DNA from: Dehalococcoidia bacterium
GTDB lineage: Bacteria; Chloroflexota; Dehalococcoidia; Bin125
Direction of reading: 5' to 3'
DNA length: 64,000 bases
Assembly: GCA_022825855.1 (NCBI GenBank)
Contig: JAJDWB010000009.1
Span: 62,001-126,000, forward strand
Every line of letters begins with the position of its first letter. The stretch's first letter is position 1. The notes under the pieces were generated by a model that did not search any database, had not been told where the DNA came from, and saw nothing but the letters and a program-made list of their open reading frames with translations. This document shows, one piece after another, positions 1-8,211 of this stretch. Position numbers and translations under genes: made by a program.

Positions 1-467
1 AGGTCGAGATTCTCACCGGCAGCGTCGTTGGCCAAATCCCCGAACTCATCGTCGCTGGCTGCCATCACCGCGGTCACATCGACCCAGCGCGGGTCATTCC
101 TCATGGCAATCGGCTGAAAGAACTCAAACGCCTCCGTCTCAAGGTGGAATCGAAGATCGCGGAAGGCACCTGCGTTTCCATCGAAGAATGGAGGTGGTGC
201 ACCTTTGATGACGCCATACAGTGTCGTTACTCTTTGCTGGCCGTCAAGCAGCATTCGGACTGGTGAATGACCAGGAGCCACGTCCCCTCTCACGTCGACA
301 GAACCCAGTTGGGTCGGCCACACCAATAGGGAGCCAACAGGACGAGAGCGGTACATGGAGTAGAAGAGTCTCTTGACTTGGGTTCGGTTCCAGACGAAAC
401 CGCGCTGAAACACGGGAAGCGCGATAAAGCCCAAGTCAACGTGGTTGAGAATCTCTGAGACCTTCAC
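1..467 (-). CDS. DUF262 domain protein (GmrSD-like), N-terminal part, cut by window edge
   Basis: An open frame reads from a GTG at 467 to the left edge and gives 155 residues. It is preceded by a perfect AAGGAG site six bases upstream, which fixes the start. Visible motifs are FQRGFVW at residues 20-26 and DGQQR at 75-79, the hallmark of the DUF262 domain. In the GmrSD family this domain is the NTP-dependent part of a Type IV restriction enzyme that attacks modified phage DNA, and a DUF1524 HNH nuclease domain normally follows. Only the N-terminus lies in the window, so the nuclease half cannot be checked. It is transcribed away from the dehydratase gene's 3' end. Other DUF262 proteins have less certain roles, so the restriction function is inferred. 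Confidence 0.85.
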   Translation of the reverse strand, partial: MKVSEILNHVDLGFIALPVFQRGFVWNRTQVKRLFYSMYRSRPVGSLLVWPTQLGSVDVRGDVAPGHSPVRMLLDGQQRVTTLYGVIKGAPPPFFDGNAGAFRDLRFHLETEAFEFFQPIAMRNDPRWVDVTAVMAASDDEFGDLANDAAGENLD

Positions 468-517
468 GGCGTTCTCCTTGGTTGCGAACTCGCAATGCGT
501 CAATCCCAGACGACAAG

Positions 518-1690
518 TTAATCCCCGATCGACCGGCGGGGGAAGTTCTTAGCCGGGTGATCCTCCAGAACTTCCTCGTCCAGGTCGATGCCCAATCCCG
601 GGGACGTAGGCAACGCGATGTAGCTGTCCTCGACCTCGAAAGCAGGCGTGGCGGCCTCCTGGCCCCAGGGTTCGAAGTTGACGAAGTACTCGGTGATGAT
701 GAAGTTGGGCATCGTGGCGGCGGCGTTGAGCGTCGAGGCGAGCGCGACCGTGGTCGAGTTGTAGTTGTGCGGCGCGACGGCGACGAAGTAAACTTCGGCC
801 ATCGCGGCGATCTCGGTCAGCTCCTTGATCCCTCCGACGTTGGCGACATCGGGATTGATGATCTCGGCGGCGCGCTGCTCGAAGGCCTCGCGGAACTCAA
901 ACTTGGTGTAGAGCTCCTCGCCGGTCACGGTGGGGATTTTGATCTGCGCGGTGGCGGCGGCGAGCGCGGTCATGTTCTCCGCCCAGACCGGCTCCTCGAA
1001 CCAGAACGGCTCGTACTCCTCCACCATCTGCGACAGCCGCACGGCGTTGGACGGGCTGAGCCTGCGGTGGATTTCGAGCAGCACGTCGACCTCGGAGCCG
1101 ACAGCCTCGCGCACGGCGCGGACACGCTCGGCAGCGAGTCGGAGTTCCTTCATGCCGACGTAGCTGCGCCACTTGCCGGGCACGGGGTCGAACTTGAGCG
1201 CCGTGAAGCCGCGCTCGACCATCGCGCGGGCGCGGGCCTGCAGCTCCTCGATGTCGTCCATCCTGGCCCAGCCGTTGGCGTAGACGCGCAGCTGGTCACG
1301 GACGGCGCCGCCGAGCAGTTGGTGAACGGGCAGGCCCGCCCGCTTGCCGGCCAGGTCCCACATCGCCTGCTCGACGCCGGAGACGGCCGAGTAGAGGTCC
1401 ATCGCGCCGCGGCGGTTGCCGAAGTCGTTATAGATCGCGTCGGTCCAGGGCTTGATCCGGGCAGCGTCCCAGCCGACGATGTAGCGCCGCATCGCGTCGA
1501 GGTGGGCCACAATCTGGATGTCGCGGTCCGACTGGGTGTAGCACTCGCCCCAGCCATGCAGGCCGTCGGCGGTTTCGAGCCGGACGAAGCAGAGGTTCTT
1601 GCCGGCGATGTAGCGGTCGGGCTGGCCGCTGTCCGGCGGCGTCGGGTGGACCAGGTAAGTGCGCAGGTCGACGATCGTGGAATCGGACAT
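518..1690 (-). CDS. Mandelate racemase/muconate lactonizing enzyme family protein (galactonate dehydratase-like)
   Basis: This 390-residue protein has the full enolase-superfamily architecture. The N-terminal capping domain occupies about residues 1-130, followed by a TIM barrel. Barrel motifs appear in order: KFDP near 167, LLEIHRRL near 205 with its His, FEEP near 230, TGEELYTKFEF near 257, NPDVANVGGI near 278 and APHNY near 303. This pattern fits the acid-sugar dehydratase group (D-galactonate or mannonate dehydratase-like), which abstracts the proton alpha to a carboxylate with Mg2+ bound by acidic residues. The exact substrate cannot be read from the sequence. It has no signal peptide and is probably cytosolic. 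It stands alone between a restriction gene and a toxin-antitoxin pair, so context does not suggest a pathway. The ATG at 1690 has no strong ribosome site. Confidence 0.9.
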   Translation of the reverse strand: MSDSTIVDLRTYLVHPTPPDSGQPDRYIAGKNLCFVRLETADGLHGWGECYTQSDRDIQIVAHLDAMRRYIVGWDAARIKPWTDAIYNDFGNRRGAMDLYSAVSGVEQAMWDLAGKRAGLPVHQLLGGAVRDQLRVYANGWARMDDIEELQARARAMVERGFTALKFDPVPGKWRSYVGMKELRLAAERVRAVREAVGSEVDVLLEIHRRLSPSNAVRLSQMVEEYEPFWFEEPVWAENMTALAAATAQIKIPTVTGEELYTKFEFREAFEQRAAEIINPDVANVGGIKELTEIAAMAEVYFVAVAPHNYNSTTVALASTLNAAATMPNFIITEYFVNFEPWGQEAATPAFEVEDSYIALPTSPGLGIDLDEEVLEDHPAKNFPRRSIGD

Positions 1691-1753
1691 GTGAGTGCTC
1701 GCAGTCGCTGAAGATGATGCAGGTCGCTCACACGATATCGGCGGGTGTGGGGC

Positions 1754-2095
1754 TCATCGTTGCGGGAGCAGGGCCTCGACTTCGCGGATCAGGACGGGGA
1801 GGTGCTGCTGGATGACGTTCCAGACAGTTTCGTCGCTGAGCTCTTCGTACTCATGCAGAATGGCGTTGCGAAAGGCGACGACGCTGCTGGCGCCGGTGAT
1901 GAGTGCGCTGACCTCCGGGTCCGTTCGGTTCAGCCGCGCGACTGCTTCGCCGATGATCGTGAATTCGCGCTCAATCTGGTGGCGCAATCGGATGTCGCTC
2001 TGATAATCGCTCAGCGTCCTGCCGACGGCGCTTTGCCGGATCAGGTTGGCGTTCTCGATGATGTCGTGCAGGTAGGCGGCGGACCTAGGCTGCAT
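1754..2095 (-). CDS. HepT-like HEPN ribonuclease toxin (DUF86)
   Basis: A 113-residue all-helical protein of the DUF86/HepT family. The catalytic R-X4-H-X-Y motif of HEPN RNases is intact as RNAILHEY (Arg76, His81, Tyr83). HepT toxins cleave RNA and are silenced by a partner MNT nucleotidyltransferase, which in characterised pairs AMPylates the motif tyrosine. The gene overlaps its partner by 11 bases (ATG at 2095, partner stop at 2085), which indicates translational coupling. MNT comes first and HepT second, the usual order. Length and motif are typical, so I consider it functional. What triggers it, phage or stress, is not visible. Confidence 0.9.
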   Translation of the reverse strand: MQPRSAAYLHDIIENANLIRQSAVGRTLSDYQSDIRLRHQIEREFTIIGEAVARLNRTDPEVSALITGASSVVAFRNAILHEYEELSDETVWNVIQQHLPVLIREVEALLPQR

Positions 2096-2396
2096 AGAGG
2101 CGTGTCCTGGAGGCTTCGACCGAGCGGCGGAAGTGGGGATTGCGGAAGCGGCGGTCCATGATCAGGTCGACGGGCCGGCCGAAGAGTGCTGCCAGGGCGT
2201 TGCGCAGCTCGTAGTGGCGCGTGGCCCAGGGCCCGAGATCGGCGTCGGGGTGATAGGCGACGATGAAGTCGAGGTCGCTGCGGCTGGGGTCGAAGTCGGC
2301 GGTCGCGGCGGAGCCGAACAGGTCGAGGCGGTCCACCTGGTATCGGCGGCAGAGGTCGGAGAGTTCGTCGAGGTGCTGGTCGATCAGTGCGATCAC
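2085..2396 (-). CDS. MNT-domain nucleotidyltransferase antitoxin (MntA-like)
   Basis: Starting from GTG at 2396 the protein is 103 residues, the usual size of minimal nucleotidyltransferase antitoxins. It carries the motif GS (28-29) followed by DLD (41-43), in FGSAATADFDPSRSDLDF, which supplies the metal-binding aspartates. The frame stays open to an ATG at 2588, but that extension would translate the palindrome at 2462-2496 (SLSLRERVRVRVR), so I reject the longer start. In the known system the enzyme adds AMP to the HepT toxin and neutralises it. It overlaps the HepT gene downstream, forming a two-gene operon. Confidence 0.85.
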   Translation of the reverse strand: MIALIDQHLDELSDLCRRYQVDRLDLFGSAATADFDPSRSDLDFIVAYHPDADLGPWATRHYELRNALAALFGRPVDLIMDRRFRNPHFRRSVEASRTRLYAA

Positions 2397-2461
2397 CGGT
2401 TCGGCTCTCTGTACCGATTGTGGTGGGTTCAGCGTAGTCGTTTCGGGCTGCTGTCGGCGGA

Positions 2462-2496
2462 CCCTCACTCGAACCCTCTCCCTCAAGGAGAGGGAA
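2462..2496. repeat. Extragenic palindrome, CCCTCTCCC/GGGAGAGGG family
   Basis: A CCCTCAC leader is followed by ACCCTCTCCCTCAAGGAGAGGG, which folds into a hairpin of about eight base pairs. The same element recurs at many gaps in this window. Here it lies between the MNT antitoxin and the divergent hypothetical gene and falsely extends the antitoxin frame. Confidence 0.85.
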
Positions 2497-2545
2497 TTGG
2501 AAAGGAAGCTCGCGGGGCACGCTGCTATCCAGTAGCGTGCCGGCC

Positions 2546-3025
2546 ATGTCTTCGTTCGAGTCCTCCCAGCGTGAGTTTGCGTCCGCATTCCAGCTCCTTC
2601 CGGCGGTCAGCCCCGAGGCGCCGGACTGGGGCGGGCGGTTCCGTCGCGAGATGCCGTCGGTCCCCTCGCCCTACTACGGGGTCAACGTGGTGGACGTGCG
2701 CCGCGAGCACTACGACGAGGTCTTCCGGAACATCCAGGCCCAGGTCCAGGGCGCCGAGCTGCTCTTCGGCGGGCGGCTGCAATTCTTCTCGGCCACGGAC
2801 TACGGCGAGATCCGGCGCGTCATCTTCATCATCTACTTCGAGAGCTTTCCCGAGACCGAGAGCGTGCTTGAGATGCTGCGCGCAGGCGGCCTGGACGTGC
2901 CCGCCGACACGACCGAGTTTCCCGACATCTGGACAGGCTTCGACCTCTGGACAGAGTTCACACACCTGGCAGAGGGCTACACGTGGTGGATCGCACCGGC
3001 GATGCCGGAGAGCGAGTCTCCTTAG
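2546..3025 (+). CDS. Hypothetical protein, about 159 residues
   Basis: I do not recognise this family. The start at ATG 2546 (MSSFESS) is preferred over the in-frame ATG at 2537. The protein is soluble and acidic, with no signal peptide or membrane segment. Its central part (about 50-125) looks like an alternating alpha/beta fold rich in aromatic residues (YYGVNVVDVRREHYDEVF, RVIFIIYFESFPE). Codon use is strongly GC3-biased in this frame, so it is preferred over the overlapping minus-strand frame. Its stop overlaps the stop of the convergent VWA gene by three to four bases. No function is assigned. Confidence 0.6.
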   Translation: MSSFESSQREFASAFQLLPAVSPEAPDWGGRFRREMPSVPSPYYGVNVVDVRREHYDEVFRNIQAQVQGAELLFGGRLQFFSATDYGEIRRVIFIIYFESFPETESVLEMLRAGGLDVPADTTEFPDIWTGFDLWTEFTHLAEGYTWWIAPAMPESESP

Positions 3026-5307
3026 GATTCGGTGGTGGGATCGGGGATTGACCTGATCAGGTGATCGAGGAGGTTGGCGAAATCGCTGAGGGCGGGGTTG
3101 GGCGGCAACCGGTCGATGAGTGCGGCGAGCGAGGAATGCAGGGCGCGCAGTTCGGGTGCGACAGCCTGGCCTTGCTCTCCCCGGACGTCGTGAGCGCTGT
3201 CGATCGCGCCGTAGCGATCGGCGGTCAGGCCGACGATGGCGGCAAGCTGATCCAGGGCGGCCCTGGCCCGGTCTTCGGTTGCGTCCGGTCCCGGCGCGAT
3301 TGACCGATCGGCGGACCTTGACTCGCCCGTGTCCGGCGTCAGCCAGCGCAGGGCAACGGACCCGAACGACGCATTCTCAGCCGCAAGCGACTGCCGGCCT
3401 GCTTCGGTGAGCACGAGTTCGTAGAGCGCCGTGACGGCGACGCCGGATGGGATCTCGGCGAACTCGGTGCGGTCCTCGACAAACGACTCGGCCGAGGTCA
3501 CGCGGTTCTCGTAGCCGATCAGTCGCCACTGCGCGACCCGCTGTTCATCCCAGACCACCTGGGTTCGGGCCTGGTCCGCGAACGGCGTGGACAGGCGGAG
3601 CCAGTGCTCGCGGGCGAAGACCTGGCGCGCCTGCTCGGGCGTGTCGAGGTAGCGGTACCAGCCGTTGCCGTGCTGCGACAACTGCTCGAGCAGGAAGTCG
3701 TTGTAGTTCTGAATGCCGACGCCGACGGTGATCAGACGGATCGGGTTCTCGGCGTTCTGATCGCCGGTCAGGGCCAGAATCTTGAACGGATCGGTGGCGT
3801 CGACGTTGGCGACGCCGTCGGACATCAGGATCACATAGTTGTAGGCGTCGGGGCGCTGCTGGCGCATCTCGGCTACCAGCTGCACGCCGAGATCGAGGCC
3901 GCGCTGCACGTTGGTCGAGTCATGCGGGGCCAGATTGCCGATTGAGCCATGCACGACGGGCGATCCGGGAATGGCGGCATTGACCGTGTACTGGTGCAGC
4001 ACGTCGGTCGTGAAATGGACAACGGCGATCCGGTCGATGCACCGCAGTCCGGCGTGGATGGTCTCGGCGGCGGCCCTGGCGATATCAACCCGCCCGCCCC
4101 AGCTCATCGAGCCCGAGGCGTCGAGCACGAGGGCCACGTTGAGCGGTCGATCGTCCATGATCGTGGGCGCCTGGAATCCAATCCGGGCGATGTGCAGTTC
4201 GTCGTCGATCGGATGCTCCATGAGGGCCGTGGAGATGGCGAACTGATCGTCCGAATCTGGCGGCTCGTAGCCGTAATCGAACGAGTTGATCCACTCCTCG
4301 GCGCGGGCGGAATCCGGTTCGACGAGGAAGCCGTTGGCGGCCCAGTTGAGGGCGAGTTGGTAGGAGGTCAGATCGACGTCGAGGCTGAAGGTTGAGGTGT
4401 CGTTCTCGCTGGTGAGGGTGAATCCGGTGCGGGGATTGTCGGCGAAGGTGGTGTCGGAGGGGACGGTAGTGGGCGCTTCGTCGGACTCATCCATCATGGA
4501 GTCGTCGTCGGACTCTTCCATCATGGAGTCGTCGCCGCCCATGCCGTTGTAGTCGCCTTCTTCATTCATCTGGCTCGCCTCAACGAAGAGGGAGAACTGC
4601 AGCTCGGCAAATCCGCCGCCGGATGACCTAGCGCGGTAGACCATCCGATAGGAGCCGATCTCGGTCGGGGACCCGGAGAGGATGCGGGTCTCGGGATCGA
4701 AGGTCAGGCCGGGAACCTCAGGCTCAAGGCTGTAACTCAGGTCCCACCACTCAACCTGTGCATCCGGGAGGGTCATCTGAACTGGATGGTTCGGTTCCAG
4801 GATCACCTGCCAGATTCGGTCGAGGAACCGGGGCGTCGCATCAGGCCTGGGAATTGAGAGCGTGATCGGCGAGCTCACCACCCAGTTCCGGTTTGCGAGG
4901 GGCCGAATGAATCGAGCGCGTGGCAGCAGGTCTTCACCGCCAAGCGTTCGGAAGCCGACTTCGTACCATCCGTTGGCAAGCTGGCGGGTAATGAGGCTTC
5001 CCAGCGTGACGCCCTTGAGGACGACCGGAGACGATTCGAGCCATACATCGGCGGCGCAGTGGACGGGCAAGGGGCCGGCGTCGGGCAGGACATCCGGCGA
5101 TCCCTCCACGCGAAGGCCGATTCGCGCTCCTTCGTCTGCGGTTCGCTGAAGCACGATTCGACCGTTGAGGTCGATGGTCTCCGGTCCGCCTTGGGCTCTG
5201 GCCGCTTCGAAGCCCATCGTCGCTGCCGCGGCGACAGTGAGCAGCAGCAATAATCCAACAATTGCGCGCATAAGGCGCGGTCGCAGGCACGGTGAGGCGG
5301 ACGGCAT
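3022..5307 (-). CDS. Secreted von Willebrand factor A domain protein (YfbK-like)
   Basis: A 761-residue exported protein. The N-terminus has a basic stretch and then a hydrophobic segment ending in AAATMGFEAARAQ, a likely Sec signal. About residues 165-245 resemble a putative Ig/cadherin-like domain (PGLTFDPETRILSGSPTEIG). A Met/Asp/Glu-rich linker follows at about 245-285. Then comes the YfbK N-terminal segment (DTSTFSLDVDLTSY), a VWA domain with an intact metal site (DASGSMS, about 393-399), and a DUF3520-type C-terminus. VWA domains bind protein ligands through Mg2+; the partner is unknown. An AGAGGGA ribosome site supports ATG 5307. It is paralogous to 6147..8045, from which it is separated by an oppositely oriented small gene. 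Confidence 0.85.
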   Translation of the reverse strand: MPSASPCLRPRLMRAIVGLLLLLTVAAAATMGFEAARAQGGPETIDLNGRIVLQRTADEGARIGLRVEGSPDVLPDAGPLPVHCAADVWLESSPVVLKGVTLGSLITRQLANGWYEVGFRTLGGEDLLPRARFIRPLANRNWVVSSPITLSIPRPDATPRFLDRIWQVILEPNHPVQMTLPDAQVEWWDLSYSLEPEVPGLTFDPETRILSGSPTEIGSYRMVYRARSSGGGFAELQFSLFVEASQMNEEGDYNGMGGDDSMMEESDDDSMMDESDEAPTTVPSDTTFADNPRTGFTLTSENDTSTFSLDVDLTSYQLALNWAANGFLVEPDSARAEEWINSFDYGYEPPDSDDQFAISTALMEHPIDDELHIARIGFQAPTIMDDRPLNVALVLDASGSMSWGGRVDIARAAAETIHAGLRCIDRIAVVHFTTDVLHQYTVNAAIPGSPVVHGSIGNLAPHDSTNVQRGLDLGVQLVAEMRQQRPDAYNYVILMSDGVANVDATDPFKILALTGDQNAENPIRLITVGVGIQNYNDFLLEQLSQHGNGWYRYLDTPEQARQVFAREHWLRLSTPFADQARTQVVWDEQRVAQWRLIGYENRVTSAESFVEDRTEFAEIPSGVAVTALYELVLTEAGRQSLAAENASFGSVALRWLTPDTGESRSADRSIAPGPDATEDRARAALDQLAAIVGLTADRYGAIDSAHDVRGEQGQAVAPELRALHSSLAALIDRLPPNPALSDFANLLDHLIRSIPDPTTES

Positions 5308-5427
5308 CGAGTCCCTCTGTCTATCCGCCCGCAGGTCAAGGGTACAACCAGGTCACGCGGGAGGCGTGCTTGCCGGGGCGATTTGACCGGGAGTGATCAA
5401 TGTGGGGAAGGAACGCCCCTCCACCGC

Positions 5428-5502
5428 CAACCACGACACAACATCAGAACTCTCGTTCACATACCATCAATCACAAACGCATGTTCACCGAAAGGACCAC
5501 CC
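5428..5502 (+). promoter_or_regulatory. Conserved 5' leader of the acidic-tail gene family, copy 1
   Basis: The stretch begins with CAACCACGACACAAC at 5428-5442. It continues into CATACCATCAATCACAAACG and CATGTTCACCGAAAGGAC just before the ATG, with AAAGGA as ribosome site. The same blocks occur in the same order upstream of 40209..40565, and the first block also precedes 27563..28249. Conservation outside the coding region points to a shared promoter, operator or leader. I cannot tell which. Confidence 0.6.
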
Positions 5503-5853
5503 ATGACCGACGCACAGGCCACCCGACAACAGATCCACGACCGCTACTGGGCCATCGCCAACAACCCCGAGGAACGCGGCTACGTCCAGGTCCGCGCCCT
5601 CGATTCCCTCTGCCGCCTGCTCGACCTCTTCCCACGCGGTCAGCACCCGGCTGACGCCCAGCAGCCGCCGGAACCGATGGATCCCGCCCTCATGATGGCA
5701 TCCCTGAGCGATGAACAGATCGACGCCCTGATCGCCCGCGAAGAAGTCAGAGCCAAGGCCAGGGCCGAAGCCAGGGCCAAGGCCGAAGCCGAAGCCGAGC
5801 AGGACGAGGAAGACGACGAAGCCTCCAACCCCGACGAGGACGAACCTCCCTAA
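5503..5853 (+). CDS. Small protein with acidic C-terminal tail, duplicated family, copy 1
   Basis: The 116-residue protein starts at ATG 5503 behind GAAAGGACCACCC. Residues 1-50 form a conserved helical head (RQQIHDRYWAIANNPEERGY, LDSLCRLLDLFPRG). A variable middle with SDEQIDALIAREE follows, then an Ala/Lys/Glu coiled segment and a tail DEEDDEASNPDEDEPP. It is nearly identical at both ends to the protein at 40209..40565, and the middle differs. The head resembles small DNA-binding or terminase-small-subunit-like proteins in size only; I cannot name a family. It is followed by a palindrome block that is also duplicated. Confidence 0.7.
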   Translation: MTDAQATRQQIHDRYWAIANNPEERGYVQVRALDSLCRLLDLFPRGQHPADAQQPPEPMDPALMMASLSDEQIDALIAREEVRAKARAEARAKAEAEAEQDEEDDEASNPDEDEPP

Positions 5854-6146
5854 TACCCGTCCCCCTCACCGGGGCCAAGAGCCATCCGGTCCCCTCTCCC
5901 CGAGGGAGAGGGTTAGGGTGAGAGCCTGCCCCCGCGAAGGCGGGGGGGCCTCCCACAAGTTTTTTTCAGCGCTTCGGAAGCGCCCCAAACTAGTCGCCCC
6001 CGCGAAGGCGGGGGCCCCGCGCAGCCTGCCTCTGGCTTGAACAGGGGGCGGGGGCCCCGCGCAGCCTGCCCTTGGCTTGAACAGGGGGCGGGGGCCCCGC
6101 GCAGCCTGCCCCCGGCTCACGCCAGGGGCAGGGCGGCAGAAGTTGG
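5854..6146. repeat. Palindrome cluster with a 40-bp tandem repeat
   Basis: No gene is seen in this gap. It holds a CCCTCTCCCCGAGGGAGAGGG hairpin, two CCCCCGCGAAGGCGGGGG hairpins and a T7 run at about 5960. From about 6010 a 40-base unit (GGGGGCCCCGCGCAGCCTGC... TTGAACAGGGGGC) is repeated twice, with a third partial copy. About 200 bases of this block match the sequence after 40565. The hairpin and T run could end transcription of the small gene. Confidence 0.8.
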
Positions 6147-8045
6147 TCAGCCGGCGTAGCCGGGGTCTTCGGATTCGTGATGGTCGGCGACGGCGCCCAT
6201 GGCCTGGAGCAGTTGGGCGAAGTCGCGGCCCGCCTGGGTGTCAAGGATGCTGGTGGGCAGCGACTCGAACCAGGAGGCGAGGTCGTCGAGCTCGTCGGCG
6301 GCCGTAGTGAAGGTGTTCTGGCCGAGTCCGTCTTGGCCGAACCAGCTGTAGCGGTCGGCGGCGAGCGCGACGACCGTGCCGAGGTCGAGCAGAGCGTCGT
6401 CGCCCCACTCGTGGACGCGGCCGCCGATCTCGGCCTGCTGGCGGTTGGACTGGTCGGACCTGGGCGTGAGCCAGCGCAGCTCGACCTCGCCCAGTTCGAG
6501 CAGGTCGCGGCGCTGCGCGTCGTCGGTCAGTTCGACCTCGAAGAACATCGTCGTGGCCGAACCCATGGGGATCTCGGCGAACTCCTGGCGGTCCTGCTCG
6601 AAGTTGCGGTCGGCGGTCACGCGGTTCTCGTAGCCGACCAGCCGCCAGCCGGCGACGGCCTGCTCGTCCCAGCGGACCTGGGCGCGGGCCTGGTCGGCGA
6701 AGGGGATCGAGAGGGCGAGCCAGTTCTCGCGGCTGAACGTCGAGCGGGCCTGGGCGACGTCCTGCAGGTAGCGGTACCAGCCGTTGCCGTGCTGGGCGAG
6801 CTGTTCGAGCAGGACGTCGTTGTAGTTGGCGATGCCGACCCCGACGGTGATCAGGCGCAGGGGATTGCGCTCGTCGCGGTCCTCGGCGGAGCGGAGGATG
6901 GCGAAGGGGTCGGTGGCGTCGACATTGGCGACGCCGTCGGACATCAGGATCACGTAGTTGTGCGCGTCGGGGCGCTGGCGGCGGATGTCGTCGGCGAGTT
7001 CGACCCCGAGGTTGAGTCCGGCCTGGACGTTGGTGGAGTTGAGCGGCGTGAGGCGGTCGATGACGCGACGGATGCCGCGGTCGCCGGGTCGCTCGTGCTC
7101 GGCGTGGTCGACGATCCCGTCGGAGAAGAGGACGACGGCGATGCGGTCGTCGTCGCCGAGTCCGCGGCGGATCGACTCGGCCGCGGCACGGGCGATCTCG
7201 ACGCGGTCGCCTTCGCGCATCGAGCCGGAGGAGTCGAGCACGAGGGTGACGTTGAGCGGGGTGTTGTCAACGAACTCGGGCGCCTGGGTGGCGATCCGAA
7301 CGAGGTGGAGGTCATCGTTGAGCGGATGGCGGACGATGTCGGTGGTGACGGCGAAGCTGTCGTCGACGTCGGGCCTGTCGTAGCGGTAGTTGAAGGCGTT
7401 GATCCACTCCTCGGCGCGGACCGAGGCAGGCTCGATCGCGTAGCCGTTCTGGACCCAGTTGAGGGCCAGGAAGTAGGAGGTGCGGTCGACGTCCAGCGAG
7501 AAGGTGGAGGTGTCGTCCTGGTCGGTGTCGCGCCAGCCGAGGGAGGGGTAGTCCTCGAAGTTGGTCGCCCCGGGCCGGGGACGCAGGGTGACCTGCTGCT
7601 GCTCGTCCTCCGGGTAGGGTCCGCCGGAGTTGGGGTAGGCGTCGCTACTGTCCTCGTCCGCTTCCTCCATCGCCTCCTGCTGTTGGGCCTGCTGCTCGGC
7701 CTGCTCTGCCGATGCCTGCTCCTGGCGGTCCTGCTGGCTGGCTGCGCTTGTGGCGACCGAGTAGGACTCCTGCTCTTCGTCCTGTTCCACCTGTTCGGCC
7801 TGCTGCTGCATGGCCTGCTGTTGCTCTTGCTGGTACTCGACCTGTTGGGATCGCTCGGCCTGCTGTTGCTGCGCCTGGGCGACGACCGTCGGCTGCTCGG
7901 CTTGCGGCTCGGCCTGTTGCGCGGTCTGCTGGGCGTCCCGATCGTCGCTGCAGGCCGCGATCAGGACGGCGGCGGCGAGAATCGGCAGTGCTATCGCTGC
8001 GACGCTGTGTTTGAGGAATCTGCGGGTTCGCTGGATCGCTGTCAT
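6147..8045 (-). CDS. VWA-domain lipoprotein with Gln-rich linker (YfbK-like)
   Basis: A 632-residue protein. The N-terminus has a signal and the lipobox LIAAC near residue 32, so it is probably lipid-anchored outside the membrane. About residues 38-150 are a Gln/Glu/Ala-rich low-complexity linker. The YfbK N-terminal segment (DTSTFSLDVDRTSY) follows at about 178, then a VWA domain with metal site DSSGSM near 268, and a DUF3520-like end. A strong AGGAGG precedes ATG 8045. From the VWA core onward it is clearly homologous to 3022..5307, while the linkers differ entirely (Gln-rich here, Met/Asp-rich there). A cell-surface adhesion or assembly role is inferred only from the domain. Confidence 0.88.
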   Translation of the reverse strand: MTAIQRTRRFLKHSVAAIALPILAAAVLIAACSDDRDAQQTAQQAEPQAEQPTVVAQAQQQQAERSQQVEYQQEQQQAMQQQAEQVEQDEEQESYSVATSAASQQDRQEQASAEQAEQQAQQQEAMEEADEDSSDAYPNSGGPYPEDEQQQVTLRPRPGATNFEDYPSLGWRDTDQDDTSTFSLDVDRTSYFLALNWVQNGYAIEPASVRAEEWINAFNYRYDRPDVDDSFAVTTDIVRHPLNDDLHLVRIATQAPEFVDNTPLNVTLVLDSSGSMREGDRVEIARAAAESIRRGLGDDDRIAVVLFSDGIVDHAEHERPGDRGIRRVIDRLTPLNSTNVQAGLNLGVELADDIRRQRPDAHNYVILMSDGVANVDATDPFAILRSAEDRDERNPLRLITVGVGIANYNDVLLEQLAQHGNGWYRYLQDVAQARSTFSRENWLALSIPFADQARAQVRWDEQAVAGWRLVGYENRVTADRNFEQDRQEFAEIPMGSATTMFFEVELTDDAQRRDLLELGEVELRWLTPRSDQSNRQQAEIGGRVHEWGDDALLDLGTVVALAADRYSWFGQDGLGQNTFTTAADELDDLASWFESLPTSILDTQAGRDFAQLLQAMGAVADHHESEDPGYAG

Positions 8046-8211
8046 GGTGGCCTCCTGACCGACTGTCCGGGGACGTCTGAGGTGCGACCGGCAGTGGCCC
8101 CCGTTGGGGAGTTAGACGACGGAGGCTCGGAGATGGTTCCCGACGCTGGGGAGAGGAAGGCGGAGCGTTCGCCTATCATCGAAAAGAGACACTGGATGAA
8201 ATGAGGTCACG

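Noticed and set aside
2525-2965. Minus-strand frame over the hypothetical gene at 2546-3025
   Set aside because: The plus-strand frame has the better GC3 pattern and a more protein-like composition; the minus frame is Val/Glu/Asp-rich shadow.
6010-6125. CRISPR-like tandem repeats
   Set aside because: The 40-base units adjoin with no unique spacers, are only two to three in number and are made of the local palindromes. No cas genes are present.
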